45,880 bases of DNA from Nemertoderma westbladi (GCA_032718475.1 JAUCBJ010000926.1:1-45880), one strand, 5' to 3'. Shown: positions 1-13,655, counted from the first letter of the stretch. Translations and numbers: made by a program. The notes: generated from the sequence alone by a model not told the origin.

Positions 1-2930
1 ATCAGTACCTGATAGAATAGAATAAAAACATAAGATTGTAATTAATTATAATCCTGAATATATTATAACGATTTATGTAAAATTACCTACGGGGGAACCA
101 CGTGGTTCACATAATTGTTCACAAATAATTCGTAACAAAAACAAAAACTTATAAAAACTAACAGCTTCCACAAATAAATTATTTTATTTATTACAAATTA
201 CAATAACAACCACCAAACAATGAGAAATACAATGTAATTAAACAAAACGGAAAGTTTTACGGGAGTTTCGGTTTATCCCTACCTGGCCCGGGGCTATTTT
301 TTTTAACTTAATTGCTCCCGAATTGGTCATTTTAGATTTTTTTAGTTCTTGGCTCAAAAATTACAATTTTGATGGTATAAGGGTTTTCGATGTCACTGGT
401 CACGATGAAACCAGTTATAAATATTTCTGGTAAATGCAAACTAATTTTGGAGCCATTCTGGCGCCAAGTATGCGGTTACAAGTAGCACAAAATTTTTATA
501 CTGATGCACATTTTGCCTTTGGTTTGGTAATTTTGAAGATATACTGGTTTTCAAGGTCGCTGATCACAAAGTTCACCAAAGAAAACCGCTATATACTGCA
601 GATAAATTAATTTTAGTAAATTATAAAAACTTTTGAAAATTGAAAATTTTGAAAATTTGTTCTATTGGATAGCCCATTAAACTTTAGGAAAAGTCACGAA
701 ATCTCGGATTAACTAACCAACCCGACTCAAAGATACAGATGAATAACAAAAAAATTTCTAAAATGACCCCCCCCCCCCCCGGGCCAAGTAGGATTAAGCG
801 ATTCTGCACTGGTATGAAAAAAACACAACTTTTTATGACCCTCATTTAATAAAACGCGCAATAAAGAGACTCTATTAATAATATTTCGTAACAATATCTA
901 GTATTAAATTTGCACTTATTAAAACCTAAATTAATATAATAAATCGTGATTAGTAAGGTAAAATAAATAACATATAATTGAATATTTCTGTACAAAGTTT
1001 AAATTAATTTAACTAAAGAGATAAACTATAGTGAAAAATGAAAATTAATATAAAATAAATAACAATAAATATAAAGTTTTACACAGAGAAACCAAATTAA
1101 TCAATTATTATGATCTCCAACAAACTCGTAACTAATATAAACTTGTAAGAGGACATGGTACCCTGCCCATTTCCGTAACAAACGTAAGTCGCACAAAGGT
1201 ACACTTTTTGGATGGACCGCTCAATAAAATTTTATGAAATTTGCAACTCGGATACTCGGAACTCGGATAGACCACCTAATCCGGACAAATGTAGAACCTC
1301 AAAAAAATCGAAAAAAAATATTTCCACCAAAAATAAGACCATTTTTTGAAAATCGCTTGTAATTTTTTAAAAAATTGTACAAATCATCAAAAAAACATTA
1401 AGCTGACGAAATATCTGAAATGTTAGAGGTTCCACGGGTAGATAGCATTGATGCTGAGAATCAGTGAAAATTACATAAAATTTAATCTGGAAGTTCCTGA
1501 GATTTGTGTAATTAAAACCACGAAAAATAACTTTAGAGAAAAAGCCATTCAAAGATTTCAAACCTTCCCGCCAAATATCTCTGTTTAGATTTTTCAAATA
1601 TGTGCCAATAATTCGTAATGAAAGCCAAAAATTTAGCTGTAGGGGTTTTCATTGTCACTGATTTCATTTCCGATGTCAGTTTTTACATTTGAGTGAATCT
1701 AGAGTTTATGTATACTGTATGGTGTATATTTGTCTGTCTGTCGGACTGTCAGTCAAAAAATAAGGAGGAATACCACTAATGTAAAATTATCGCTATATGG
1801 GTTTTTACGATCGGTTCTTTCATTTCTGACGTTAATATTCACGGTTGATGAAATCTAGACTGTCTTCGTTCTACTGACAGATATACAGACAAACAAACGG
1901 ACAGACAAACAATCTAAATCACATTTAACGTATAAACGGACATCAGAAATGAAATCCCTGACTAGGAAATCCCCCATAGCGAAAATTATAATTAGGTGCT
2001 GTCCTTCCTTAATTTTTATTTGATGGACAGGCAAACCGACAGACAGACAAACTGACATTCAAACAACTACGTTTTGTGCTATGACTTTAAGGTTTTTCGG
2101 TAATCTACGAATGTTGACATTGATTTTCGTGAAAATTTGCAGAGCGCCAAGTCACCTTAATAAATAACTCATTCAGTGTTGGTATATAAACTAAGAATAA
2201 AAATTAAAAAGATATATGCCTTGCCTTACTTAACCGACGGCATCGAGGCACATACAGGTGAACCCATACAGGTGTATAAAACACAAAACACGTAACAAAC
2301 AAAACCTGCAACCTAAAACAATTTCACCATTTAGGCTTTAGGGACACAAATAAAATATTTTACAACTCCAAACGATAATTATGGCTAGAAATTTGGCAGG
2401 TTAACGAAGTACAAATGAATAGACTCACATAAAATTAATAAATATACTTTTTGAAACAATTTTCAATAATAAATATAATAAACCAACATGATTGGTCGCT
2501 AAACCAACCAATAGTAACTGAGATACATCGACGATATTGCAGCAAATATAGGCAGAGTTCTAAATCAAAATATACAACACGATATACGCCACTGATTGGA
2601 TAAAGTTTCCGATATGAAACCATAGCAACATCCAATAGGAACAGCACAAGTATTACTGCCAATATGTCAGCTAATTGTCTCCGGCTGGAAATAAAATAGA
2701 TTGAAATGGTAAAATAAGAAAATGAAATTAACAACAACAACACCAACAACGGAGTGAATAACTAGAGGTCTCGCTATGCGGATCTATAAATTAGAAAAGT
2801 GATGAGATGATCACTGCGACTGCATGCAACAACTAGGTCACCTTTGTGTTACAGTTTTGAGATTTATGGATCTATACCTGTAACGTTTTCTCCTACTATA
2901 TAACAATAATTAATTACTGATAGATTTTTA
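1..2930. other. AT-rich non-coding DNA downstream of the KDM6 gene
   Basis: No convincing gene was found on either strand. The DNA is AT-rich with a run of 14 C at 767-780. Short phrases resembling 'ggttttc..gtcgctgat' at about 385-580 look like old diverged copies of the dispersed repeat annotated at 1,640-2,060. If the demethylase has a short terminal exon beyond the 10-kb satellite it would have to lie here on the minus strand. I looked for an acceptor followed by a recognisable C-terminus and saw none that could be defended. The few open frames of 67-104 codons have no recognisable domain and low-complexity composition. Confidence 0.6.
1640..2060. repeat. Diverged dispersed repeat with CTGTCTGTC tracts
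   Basis: This stretch contains repeated phrases of the type 'cactgatttcatttccgatg' followed by 'tcagtttt' and clusters of tctgtctgtcgg and its complement. Closely similar phrases in similar order occur at 44,440-44,830. That indicates a dispersed, internally repetitive element rather than a gene. Boundaries are approximate. Confidence 0.5.
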
Positions 2931-5900
2931 TACCAACCTTACTGGCAACTGAGTATAAACTAACCTTAATGGCAGAGAGAGATAACTGTTTATAAACTAA
3001 CCTTACTGACAGAGAACTGTTTATAAACTAACTTACTGGCAGAGAACTGTTTATAAACTAACCTTACTGAAAGAGAACTGTTTATAAACTAACCTTACTT
3101 ACAGATAACTGTTTAAAAACTAACCTTACTGGCACATAACTGTTTATAAACTAACCTTGGCAGAGAACTGTTTATAAACTAACCTTACTGGCAGAGAACT
3201 ATTTATAAACTAACCTTACTGGCAGAGAACTGTTTATAAACTAACCTTACTGACAGAGAACTGTTTATAAACTAACCTTACTGGCACATAACTGTTTATA
3301 AACTAACCTTGGCAGAGAACTGTTTATAAACTAACCTTACTGGCAGAGAACTGTTTATAAACTAACCTTACTGGCAGAGAACTGTTTATAAACTAACCTT
3401 ACTGGCAGAGAACTGTTTATAAACTAACCTTACTGACAGAGAACTGTTTATAAACTAACCTTACTGACAGAGAACTGTTTATAAACTAACCTTACTGGAA
3501 GAGAACTGTTTATAAACTAACCTTACCGGCAGAGAACTGTTTATAAACTAACCTTACTGGAAGATAACTGTTTATAAATTAACCTTACTGAAAGAGAACT
3601 GTTTATAAACTAACCTTACTTACAGATAACTGTTTATAAACTAACCTTACTGGCAGATAACTGTTTATAAACTAACCTTACTGGGAGAGAACTGTTTATA
3701 AACTAACCTTACTGAAAGAGAACTGTTTATAAACTAGCCTTACAGACAGAGAACTGTTTATAAACTAACCTTACTGACAGAGAACTGTTTATAAACTAAC
3801 CTTACTGACAGAGAACTGTTTATAAACTAACCTTGGCAGAGAACTGTTTATAAACTAACCTTACTGGAAGAGAACTGTTTATAAACTAACCTTGGCAGAG
3901 AACTGTTTATAAACTAACCTTACTGGCAGATAACTGTTAATAAACTAACTTTACTGACAGATAACTGTTTATAAACTAACCTTACTGGCAGAGAACTGTT
4001 TATAAACTAACCTTGGCAGAGAACTGTTTATAAACTAACCTTACTGAAAGAGAACTGTTTATAAACTAACTTTACTGGCAGATAACTGTTTATAAACTAA
4101 CTTTACTGGCAGAGAACTGTGTATAAACTAACCTTACAGACAGAGAACTGTTTATAAACTAACCTTGGCAGAGAACTGTTTATAAACTAACCTTACTGAA
4201 AGAGAACTGTTTATAAACTAACTTTACTGACAGATAACTGTTTATAAACTAACCTTACTGGCAGAGAACTGTTTATAAACTAACCTTGGCAGAGAACTGT
4301 TTATAAACTAACCTTACTGAAAGAGAACTGTTTATAAACTAACTTTACTGGCAGATAACTGTTTATAAACTAACCTTACTGGCAGATAACTGTTTATAAA
4401 CTAACCTTACTGAAAGAGAACTGTTTATAAACTAACCTTACTGACAGAGAACTGTTTATAAACTAACTTTACTGGCAGATAACTGTTTATAAACTAACTT
4501 TACTGGCAGAGAACTGTGTATAAACTAACCTTACTGAAAGAGAACTGTTTATAAACTAACCTTACTGACAGAGAACTGTTTATAAACTAACTTTACTGGC
4601 AGATAACTGTTTATAAACTAACCTTACTGAAAGAGAACTGTTTATAAACTAACCTTACTGGAAGAGAACTGTTTATAAACTAACTTTACTGGCAGATAAC
4701 TGTTTATAAACTAACCTTACTGGCAGATAACTGTTTATAAACTAACCTTACTGAAAGAGAACTGTTTATAAACTAACCTTACTGGCAGATAACTGTTTAT
4801 AAACTAACCTTACTGAAAGAGAACTGTTTATAAACTAACTTTACTGGCAGATAACTGTTTATAAACTAACCTTACTGGCAGATAACTGTTTATAAACTAA
4901 CCTTACTGAAAGAGAACTGTTTATAAACTAACCTTACTGGCAGATAACTGTTTATAAACTAACCTTACTGAAAGAGAACTGTTTATAAACTAACCTTACT
5001 GACAGATAACTGTTTATAAACTAACCTTACTGGCAGATAACTGTTTATAAACTAACCTTACTGAAAGAGAACTGTTTATAAACTAACCTTACTGGAAGAG
5101 AACTGTTTATAAACTAACCTTACTGACAGAGAACTGTTTATAAACTAACCTTACTGGAAGAAAACTGTTTATAAACTAACCTTGGCAGAGAACTGTTTAT
5201 AAACTAACCTTACTGACAGAGAACTGTTTATAAACTAACCTTACTGGAAGAAAACTGTTTATAAACTAACCTTGGCAGAGAACTGTTTATAAACTAACCT
5301 TACTGACAGAGAACTGTTTATAAACTAACCTTACTGGAAGAAAACTGTTTATAAACTAACCTTGGCAGAGAACTGTTTATAAACTAACCTTACTGACAGA
5401 GAACTGTTTATAAACTAACCTTACTGACAGAGAACTGTTTATAAACTAACCTTGGCAGAGAACTGTTTATAAACTAACCTTACTGACAGAGAACTGTTTA
5501 TAAACTAACCTTACTGGAAGAAAACTGTTTATAAACTAACCTTGGCAGAGAACTGTTTATAAACTAACATTACTGGCAGAGAACTGTTTATAAACTAACC
5601 TTACTGGCAGAGAACTGTTTATAAACTAACCTTACTGACAGATAACTGTTAATAAACTAACTTTACTGACAGAGAACTGTTTATAAACTAACCTTACTGA
5701 CAGATAACTGTTTATAAACTAACCTTACTGGCAGAGAAGTGTTTATAAACTAACCTTACTGAAAGAGAACTGTTTATAAACTAACCTTGACAGAGAACTG
5801 TTTATAAACTAACCTTGACAGAGAACTGTTTATAAACTAACCTTACTGGAAGAGAACTGTTTATAAACTAACCTTGACAGAGAACTGTTTATAAACTAAC

Positions 5901-8900
5901 CTTACTGGAAGAGAACTGTTTATAAACTAACCTTACTGACAGAGAACTGTTTATAAACTAACCTTACTGGAAGAAAACTGTTTATAAACTAACCTTGGCA
6001 GAGAACTGTTTATAAACTAACATTACTGGCAGATAACTGTTAATAAACTAACTTTACTGACAGAGAACTGTTTATAAACTAACCTTACTGGCAGAGAGAA
6101 CTGTTTATAAACTAACCTTACTAGCAGAGAACTTTTTATAAACTAACCTTACAGACAGAGAACTGTTTATAAACTAACCTTACTGGCAGATAACTGTTTA
6201 TAAACTAACCTTGGCAGAGAACTGTTTATAAACTAACCTTACTGGAAGAGAACTGTTTATAAACTAACCTTACTGACAGAGAACTGTTTATAAACTAACC
6301 TTACTGACAGAGAACTGTTTATAAACTAACCTTACTGACAGAGAACTGTTTATAAACTAACTTTACTGACAGAGAACTGTTTATAAACTAACCTTACTGG
6401 CAGATAACTGTTAATAAACTAACCTTACTGAAAGAGAACTGTTTATAAACTAACCTTACTGGCAGATAACTGTTAATAAACTAACTTTACTGACAGAGAA
6501 CTGTTTATAAACTAACCTTACTGGCATATATCTGTTTATAAACTAACCTTACTGGCAGAGAACTGTTTATAAACTAACCTTACTGACAGAGAACTGTTTT
6601 TAAACTAACCTTACTGACAGAGAACTGTTTATAAACTAACCTTGGCAGAGAACTGTTTATAAACTAACCTTACTGACAGAGAACTGTTTATAAACTAACC
6701 TTGGCAGAGAACTGTTTATAAACTAACCTTACTGGCAGATAACTGTTAATAAACTAACTTTACTGACAGAGAACTGTTTATAAACTAACCTTACTGACAG
6801 AGAACTGTTTATAAACTAACCTTGGCAGAGAACTGTTAATAAACTAACCTTACTGAAAGAGAACTGTTTATAAACTAACCTTACTGGCAGATAACTGTTA
6901 ATAAACTAACTTTACTGACAGAGAACTGTTTATAAACTAACCTTACTGAAAGAGAACTGTTTATAAACTAACCTTGGCAGAGAACTGTTTATAAACTAAC
7001 CTTACTGGCAGATAACTGTTAATAAACTAACTTTACTGACAGAGAACTGTTTATAAACTAACCTTACTGACAGAGAACTGTTTATAAACTAACCTTACTG
7101 ACAGAGAACTGTTTATAAACTAACCTTGGCAGAGAACTGTTAATAAACTAACCTTACTGAAAGAGAACTGTTTATAAACTAACCTTACTGGCAGATAACT
7201 GTTAATAAACTAACTTTACTGACAGAGAACTGTTTATAAACTAACCTTACTGACAGAGAACTGTTTATAAACTAACCTTACTGACAGAGAACTGTTTATA
7301 AACTAACCTTACTGGCAGATAACTGTTAATAAACTAACTTTACTGACAGAGAACTGTTTATAAACTAACCTTACTGACAGAGAACTGTTTATAAACTAAC
7401 CTTACTGGAAGAGAACTGTTTATAAACTAACCTTACTGACAGAGAACTGTTTATAAACTAACCTTACTGGAAGAAAACTGTTTATAAACTAACCTTGGCA
7501 GAGAACTGTTTATAAACTAACATTACTGGCAGATAACTGTTTATAAACTAACATTACTGGCAGATAACTGTTTATAAACTAACCTTACTAGCAGAGAACT
7601 TTTTATAAACTAACCTTACAGACAGAGAACTGTTTATAAACTAACCTTACTGACAGAGAACTGTTTATAAACTAACCTTGCTGGCAGAGAACTGTTTATA
7701 AACGAACCTTACTGGAAGAGAACTGTTTATAAACTAACCTTACTGACAGAGAACTGTTTATAAACTAACCTTACTGGAAGAGAACTGTTTATAAACTAAC
7801 CTTACTGACAGAGAACTGTTTATAAACTAACCTTACTGGAAGAAAACTGTTTATAAACTAACCTTGGCAGAGAACTGTTTATAAACTAACATTACTGGCA
7901 GATAACTGTTTATAAACTAACATTACTGGCAGATAACTGTTTATAAACTAACATTACTGGCAGATAACTGTTTATAAACTAACCTTACTAGCAGATAACT
8001 TTTTATAAACTAACCTTACTGAAAGAGAACTGTTTATAAACTAACCTTACTGGCAGATAACTGTTAATAAACTAACTTTACTGACAGAGAACTGTTTATA
8101 AACTAACCTTACTGAAAGAGAACTGTTTATAAACTAACCTTGGCAGAGAACTGTTTATAAACTAACCTTACTGGCAGATAACTGTTAATAAACTAACTTT
8201 ACTGACAGAGAACTGTTTATAAACTAACCTTACTGACAGAGAACTGTTTATAAACTAACCTTGGCAGAGAACTGTTAATAAACTAACCTTACTGAAAGAG
8301 AACTGTTTATAAACTAACCTTACTGGCAGATAACTGTTAATAAACTAACTTTACTGACAGAGAACTGTGTATAAACTAACTTACTGGCAGATAACTGTTA
8401 ATAAACTAACCTTACTGAAAGAGAACTGTTTATAAACTAACCTTACTGGCAGATAACTGTTAATAAACTAACTTTACTGACAGAGAACTGTTTATAAACT
8501 AACCTTACTGACAGAGAACTGTTTATAAACTAACCTTACTGGAAGAGAACTGTTTATAAACTAACCTTACTGACAGAGAACTGTTTATAAACTAACCTTA
8601 CTGGAAGAAAACTGTTTATAAACTAACCTTGGCAGAGAACTGTTTATAAACTAACATTACTGGCAGATAACTGTTTATAAACTAACATTACTGGCAGATA
8701 ACTGTTTATAAACTAACCTTACTGGAAGAGAACTGTTTATAAACTAACCTTACTGACAGAGAACTGTTTATAAACTAACCTTACTGACAGAGAACTGTTT
8801 ATAAACTAACCTTACTGGCACATAACTGTTTATAAACTAACCTTACTGGCAGATAACTGTTTATAAACTAACCTTACTGACAGAGAACTGTTTATAAACT

Positions 8901-11900
8901 AACTTTACTGACAGAGAACTGTTTATAAACTAACCTTACTGGCAGATAACTGTTAATAAACTAACCTTACTGAAAGAGAACTGTTTATAAACTAACCTTA
9001 CTGGCAGATAACTGTTAATAAACTAACTTTACTGACAGAGAACTGTTTATAAACTAACCTTACTGACAGAGAACTGTTTATAAACTAACCTTACTGGCAG
9101 ATAACTGTTTATAAAATAGCCTTACTGGCAGAGAACTGTTTATAAACTAACCTTGGAGGGAACTGTTTATAAACTAACCTTACTGGAAGAGAACTGTTTA
9201 TAAACTAACCTTTACTGAAATAGAACTGTTTATAAATTAACCTTACTGACAGAGAACTGTTTATAAACTAACCTTACTGACAGAGAACTGTTTATAAACT
9301 AACCTTACTGGCAGAGAACTGTTTATAAACTAACCTTACTGACAGAGAACTGTTTATAAACTAACCTTGGCAGAGAACTGTTTATAAACTAACCTTGACA
9401 GAGAACTGTTTATAAACTAACCTTACTGGAAGAGAACTGTTTATAAACTAACCTTACTGGGAGATAACTGTTTATAAACTAACCTTACTGGCAGAGAACT
9501 GTTTATAAACTAACCTTACTGGCAGAGAACTGTTTATAAACTAACCTTGACAGAGAACTGTTTATAAACTAACCTTACTGGAAGAGAACTGTTTATAAAC
9601 TAACCTTACTGACAGAGAACTGTTTATAAACTAACCTTACTGGCAGAGAACTGTTTATAAACTAACCTTACTGAAAGAGAACTGTTTATAAACTAACCTT
9701 ACTGGCAGAGAACTGTTTATAAACTAACCTTACTGGCAGAGAACTGTTTATAAACTAACCTTACTGGCAGAGAACTGTTTATAAACTAACCTTACTGGGA
9801 GATAACTGTTTATAAACTAACCTTACTGGCAGAGAACTGTTTATAAACTAACCTTACTGGCAGAGAACTGTTTATAAACTAACCTTGACAGAGAACTGTT
9901 TATAAACTAACCTTACTGGAAGAGAACTGTTTATAAACTAACCTTACTGGGAGATAACTGTTTATAAACTAACCTTGACAGAGAACTGTTTATAAACTAA
10001 CCTTACTGGAAGAGAACTGTTTATAAACTAACCTTACTGGCAGAGAACTGTTTATAAACTAACCTTGACAGAGAACTGTTTATAAACTAACCTTACTGGA
10101 AGAGAACTGTTTATAAACTAACCTTACTGGGAGATAACTGTTTATAAACTAACCTTGACAGAGAACTGTTTATAAACTAACCTTACTGGAAGAGAACTGT
10201 TTATAAACTAACCTTACTGGCAGAGAACTGTTTATAAACTAACCTTACTGGCAGAGAACTGTTTATAAACTAACCTTGACAGAGAACTGTTTATAAACTA
10301 ACCTTACTGGAAGAGAACTGTTTATAAACTAACCTTACTGGGAGATAACTGTTTATAAACTAACCTTACTGGCAGAGAACTGTTTATAAACTAACCTTAC
10401 TGGCAGAGAACTGTTTATAAACTAACCTTGACAGAGAACTGTTTATAAACTAACCTTACTGGAAGAGAACTGTTTATAAACTAACCTTACTGACAGAGAA
10501 CTGTTTATAAACTAACCTTACTGGCAGAGAACTGTTTATAAACTAACCTTACTGAAAGAGAACTGTTTATAAACTAACCTTACTGGCAGAGAACTGTTTA
10601 TAAACTAACCTTACTGGCAGAGAACTGTTTATAAACTAACCTTACTGGCAGAGAACTGTTTATAAACTAACCTTACTTACAGATAACTGTTTATAAACTA
10701 ACCTTACTGGCAGAGAACTGTTTATAAACTAACCTTACTTACAGATAACTGTTTATAAACTAACCTTACTGGCAGAGAACTGTTTATAAACTAACCTTAC
10801 TGGCAGATAACTGTTTATAAACTAACTTTACTGGAAGAGAACTGTTTATAAACTAACCTTACAGACAGAGAACTGTTTATAAACTAACCTTACTGGCAGA
10901 TAACTGTTTATAAACTAACCTTGGCAGAGAACTGTTTATAAACTAACCTTACTGGCAGATAACTGTTTATAAACTAACCTTACTGGAAGAGAACTGTTTA
11001 TAAACTAACCTTACAGACAGAGAACTGTTTATAAACTAACCTTACTGACAGAGAACTGTTTATAAACTAACCTTACTGGCATAGAACTGTTTATAAACTA
11101 ACCTTACTGAAAGAGAACTGTTTATAAACTAACCTTACTGGCAGAGAACTGTGTATAAACTAACTTACTGGCAGAGAACTGTTTATAAACTAACCTTACT
11201 GGCAGAGAACTGTTTATAAACTAACCTTACTGGCAGAGAACTGTTTATAAACTAGCCTTACTGGGAGAGAACTGTTTATAAACTAACCTTACTGGCAGAT
11301 AACTGTTTATAAACTAGCCTTACTGGGAGAGAACTGTTTATAAACTAACCTTACTGGCAGAGAACTGTTTATAAACTAACCTTACAGACAGATAACTGTT
11401 TATAAACTAACCTTACTGGCAGATAACTGTTTATAAACTAACCTTACTGACAGAGAACTGTTTATAAACTAACCTTACTGGCAGAGAACTGTTTATAAAC
11501 TAACCTTACTGGCAGAGAACTGTTTATAAACTAACCTTACTGGCAGAGAACTGTTTATAAACTAACCTTACTGAAAGAGAACTGTTTATAAACTAACCTT
11601 ACTGGCAGAGAACTGTTTATAAACTAACCTTACTGGCAGAGAACTGTTTATAAACTAACCTTACTGGCAGAGAACTGTTTATAAACTAACCCTACTGGCA
11701 GAGAACTGTTTATAAACTAACCTTACTGGCAGAGAACTGTTTATAAACTAACCTTACTGGCAGAGAACTGTTTATAAACTAACCTTACTGGCAGAGAACT
11801 GTTTATAAACTAACCTTACTGGCAGAGAACTGTTTATAAACTAACCTTACTGGCAGAGAACTGTTTATAAACTAACCTTACTGAAAGAGAACTGTTTATA

Positions 11901-13054
11901 AACTAACCTTACTGGCAGAGAACTGTTTATAAACTAACCTTACTGGCAGAGAACTGTTTATAAACTAACCTTACTGGCAGAGAACTGTTTATAAACTAAC
12001 CTTACTGAAAGAGAACTGTTTATAAACTAACCTTACTGACAGAGAACTGTTTATAAACTAACCTTACTGACAGAGAACTGTTTATAAACTAACCTTACTG
12101 GCAGAGAACTGTTTATAAACTAGCCTTACTGGGAGAGAACTGTTTATAAACTAACCTTACTGGCAGAGAACTGTTTATAAACTAACCTTACTGACAGATA
12201 ACTGTTTATAAACTAACCTTACTGGCAGAGAACTGTTTATAAACTAACCTTACTGGCAGAGAACTGTTTATAAACTAACCTTACTGGCAGAGAACTGTTT
12301 ATAAACTAACCTTACTGAAAGAGAACTGTTTATAAACTAACCTTACTGGCAGAGAACTGTTTATAAACTAACCTTACTGAAAGAGAACTGTTTATAAACT
12401 AACCTTACTGACAGAGAACTGTTTATAAACTAACCTTACTGACAGAGAACTGTTTATAAACTAACCTTACTGGCAGAGAACTGTTTATAAACTAGCCTTA
12501 CTGGGAGAGAACTGTTTATAAACGAACCTTACTGGCAGATAACTGTTTATAAACTAACCTTACTGACAGAGAACTGTTTATAAACTAACCTTACTGACAG
12601 ATAACTGTTTATAAACTAACCTTACTGGCAGAGAACTGTTTATAAACTAACCTTACTGGCAGAGAACTGTTTATAAACTAACCTTACTGGCAGAGAACTG
12701 TTTATAAACTAACCTTACTGAAAGAGAACTGTTTATAAACTAACCTTACTGACAGAGAACTGTTTATAAACTAACCTTACTGACAGAGAACTGTTTATAA
12801 ACTAACCTTACTGACAGAGAACTGTTTATAAACTAACCTTACTGACAGAGAACTGTTTATAAACTAACCTTACTGACAGAGAACTGTTTATAAACTAACC
12901 TTACTGACAGAGAACTGTTTATAAACTAACCTTACTGGCAGAGAACTGTTTATAAACTAACCTTACTGACAGAGAACTGTTTATAAACTAACCTTACTGA
13001 CAGAGAACTGTTTATAAACTAACCTTACTGGCAGAGAACAGTTTATAAACTAAC
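2931..13054 (-). repeat. ~10-kb satellite (31-bp unit) derived from the end of KDM6 exon e10
   Basis: A head-to-tail array of roughly 330 units, all in one orientation, mostly 31 bp with a recurrent 28-bp variant lacking ACT. Read on the minus strand the unit is GTTAGTTTATAAACAG then TTCTCTGCCAGTAAG. About 28 bases of it match the last coding bases of exon e10, which reads AGTTTATACACAG then TTCTCTGCCAGTAAG, with a single C-to-A change. The joint AAG/GTTAGT is a donor-like site and recurs in most units. The change creates a perfect 10-bp palindrome, GTTTATAAAC. Unit variants (GGCAGAGAA, GGCAGATAA, GACAGAGAA, GGAAGAAAA) form higher-order patterns. The array is either the start of a last intron or the 3' untranslated/downstream region of the gene. 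Confidence 0.93.
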
Positions 13055-13246
13055 CTTACTGGCAGAGAACTGTGTATAAACTTTAGTAAGGTCGTCCAAT
13101 GAATATTCCATTAGGACTGTAAACGCTTTTAGGGTTGGATTGCTCCGTCGGGCGCAATCCGCACAGTAAACGTTAAACCGAGAGGAAGAAGGCGATGTAA
13201 GATTAGAGGAAGTTTTAGTGACGAATAAAATACAGAATACTTCAAC
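13055..13246 (-). CDS. KDM6A: KDM6 exon e10: GATA-like zinc domain, C-terminus
   Basis: The exon follows a ttttag acceptor and gives 64 codons beginning VEVFCILFVT and ending VYTQFSASK. It matches the end of KDM6 proteins (VEVFDLLFVT ... VHCQDCAR ... VLEQY ... VYDQF). The CADC motif supplies the second cysteine pair of the zinc site whose first pair is in e9. After AAG at 13,055 the sequence GTTAGT could be a donor (phase 0). If it is not used, the frame closes four codons on with TAA at 13,043-13,045, giving a terminal VSL. Vertebrate UTX continues only about ten residues after VYDQF, so either ending is plausible. The last 28 bases of this exon are the seed of the 10-kb satellite that follows. 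Confidence 0.93.
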
Positions 13247-13528
13247 CTAAAAATAAATTAAATAATTAATTAACTTCACAAATTATGTAAAACGGCCCGA
13301 ATACAAATATAACCGTTCGCTCCATGGCTTGTAGTTCTGACTCGCCCCACAAAATACATTGCAGTATAAAGGTCTGTATAATGTGTGTAAGTTAGTCTAC
13401 AGGTCTGTATAATATGAGTAAGTTAGTCTACAGGTCTGTATAATGTGTGTAAGTTAGTCTACAGGTCTGTATAATGTGTGTAAGTTAGTCTACAGGTCTG
13501 TATAATGTGTGTAAGTTTAAGTACTGAC
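13247..13528 (-). other. KDM6 intron 9, half-filled by a small minisatellite
   Basis: A 282-bp intron with donor GTCAGT after e9 and acceptor TTTTAG before e10. Its donor-proximal half is the 31-bp minisatellite annotated separately. The acceptor-proximal part is unique AT-rich sequence. Confidence 0.85.
13369..13517. repeat. 31-bp minisatellite in KDM6 intron 9
   Basis: About 4.7 head-to-tail copies of a 31-bp unit whose plus strand reads gtctgtataatgtgtgtaag then ttagtctacag. It starts about 12 bases inside the intron after the e9 donor. The first intronic bases (AAACTTACACACATTATACAG on the minus strand, split here as AAACTTACACACATT and ATACAG) already belong to the unit, so this array too grew next to a splice site, though without exon sequence. 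Confidence 0.85.
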
Positions 13529-13655
13529 CTCGCATTGACTGCAATACTGGGCTGGTTCTCCCTGCTTCTTCCCATGCCATCTAACGGCTACGTTCGACTT
13601 CCTCAAACCTTCTAAAGTTAATCGACAGTGCGTAAGCAACCGCAGGAGGGCGTAC
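13529..13655 (-). CDS. KDM6A: KDM6 exon e9: C-terminal helices and first zinc cysteine pair
   Basis: The acceptor is TTATGTTTAG. The exon's first G completes an arginine codon started in e8, and 42 codons follow, beginning YALLRLLTHCRLTLEGL and ending EPAQYCSQCE before donor GTCAGT. KDM6A reads YCLLRTLKQCQTLREAL ... EPAHYCSICE at this place, so the match runs across the whole exon. CSQC supplies the first zinc cysteine pair. The first 18 bases, GTACGCCCTCCTGCGGTT, recur in nearly every unit of the intron 8 satellite, so on sequence alone the true exon copy is distinguished only by what follows it (GCTTACGCACTG). The exon is too short and lacks an ATG, so a simple ORF scan misses it. Confidence 0.93.

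Noticed and set aside
1367-2749. Small ORFs of 67-104 codons near the left end
   Set aside because: AT-rich or low-complexity, no start context, no domain, and one lies in the CTGTCTGTC repeat.
2931-13054. Possible CRISPR array or centromeric satellite
   Set aside because: There are no unique spacers and the context is a eukaryotic gene. The unit is explained by the e10 exon edge, so a generic satellite label misses its origin; centromere function is untestable here.
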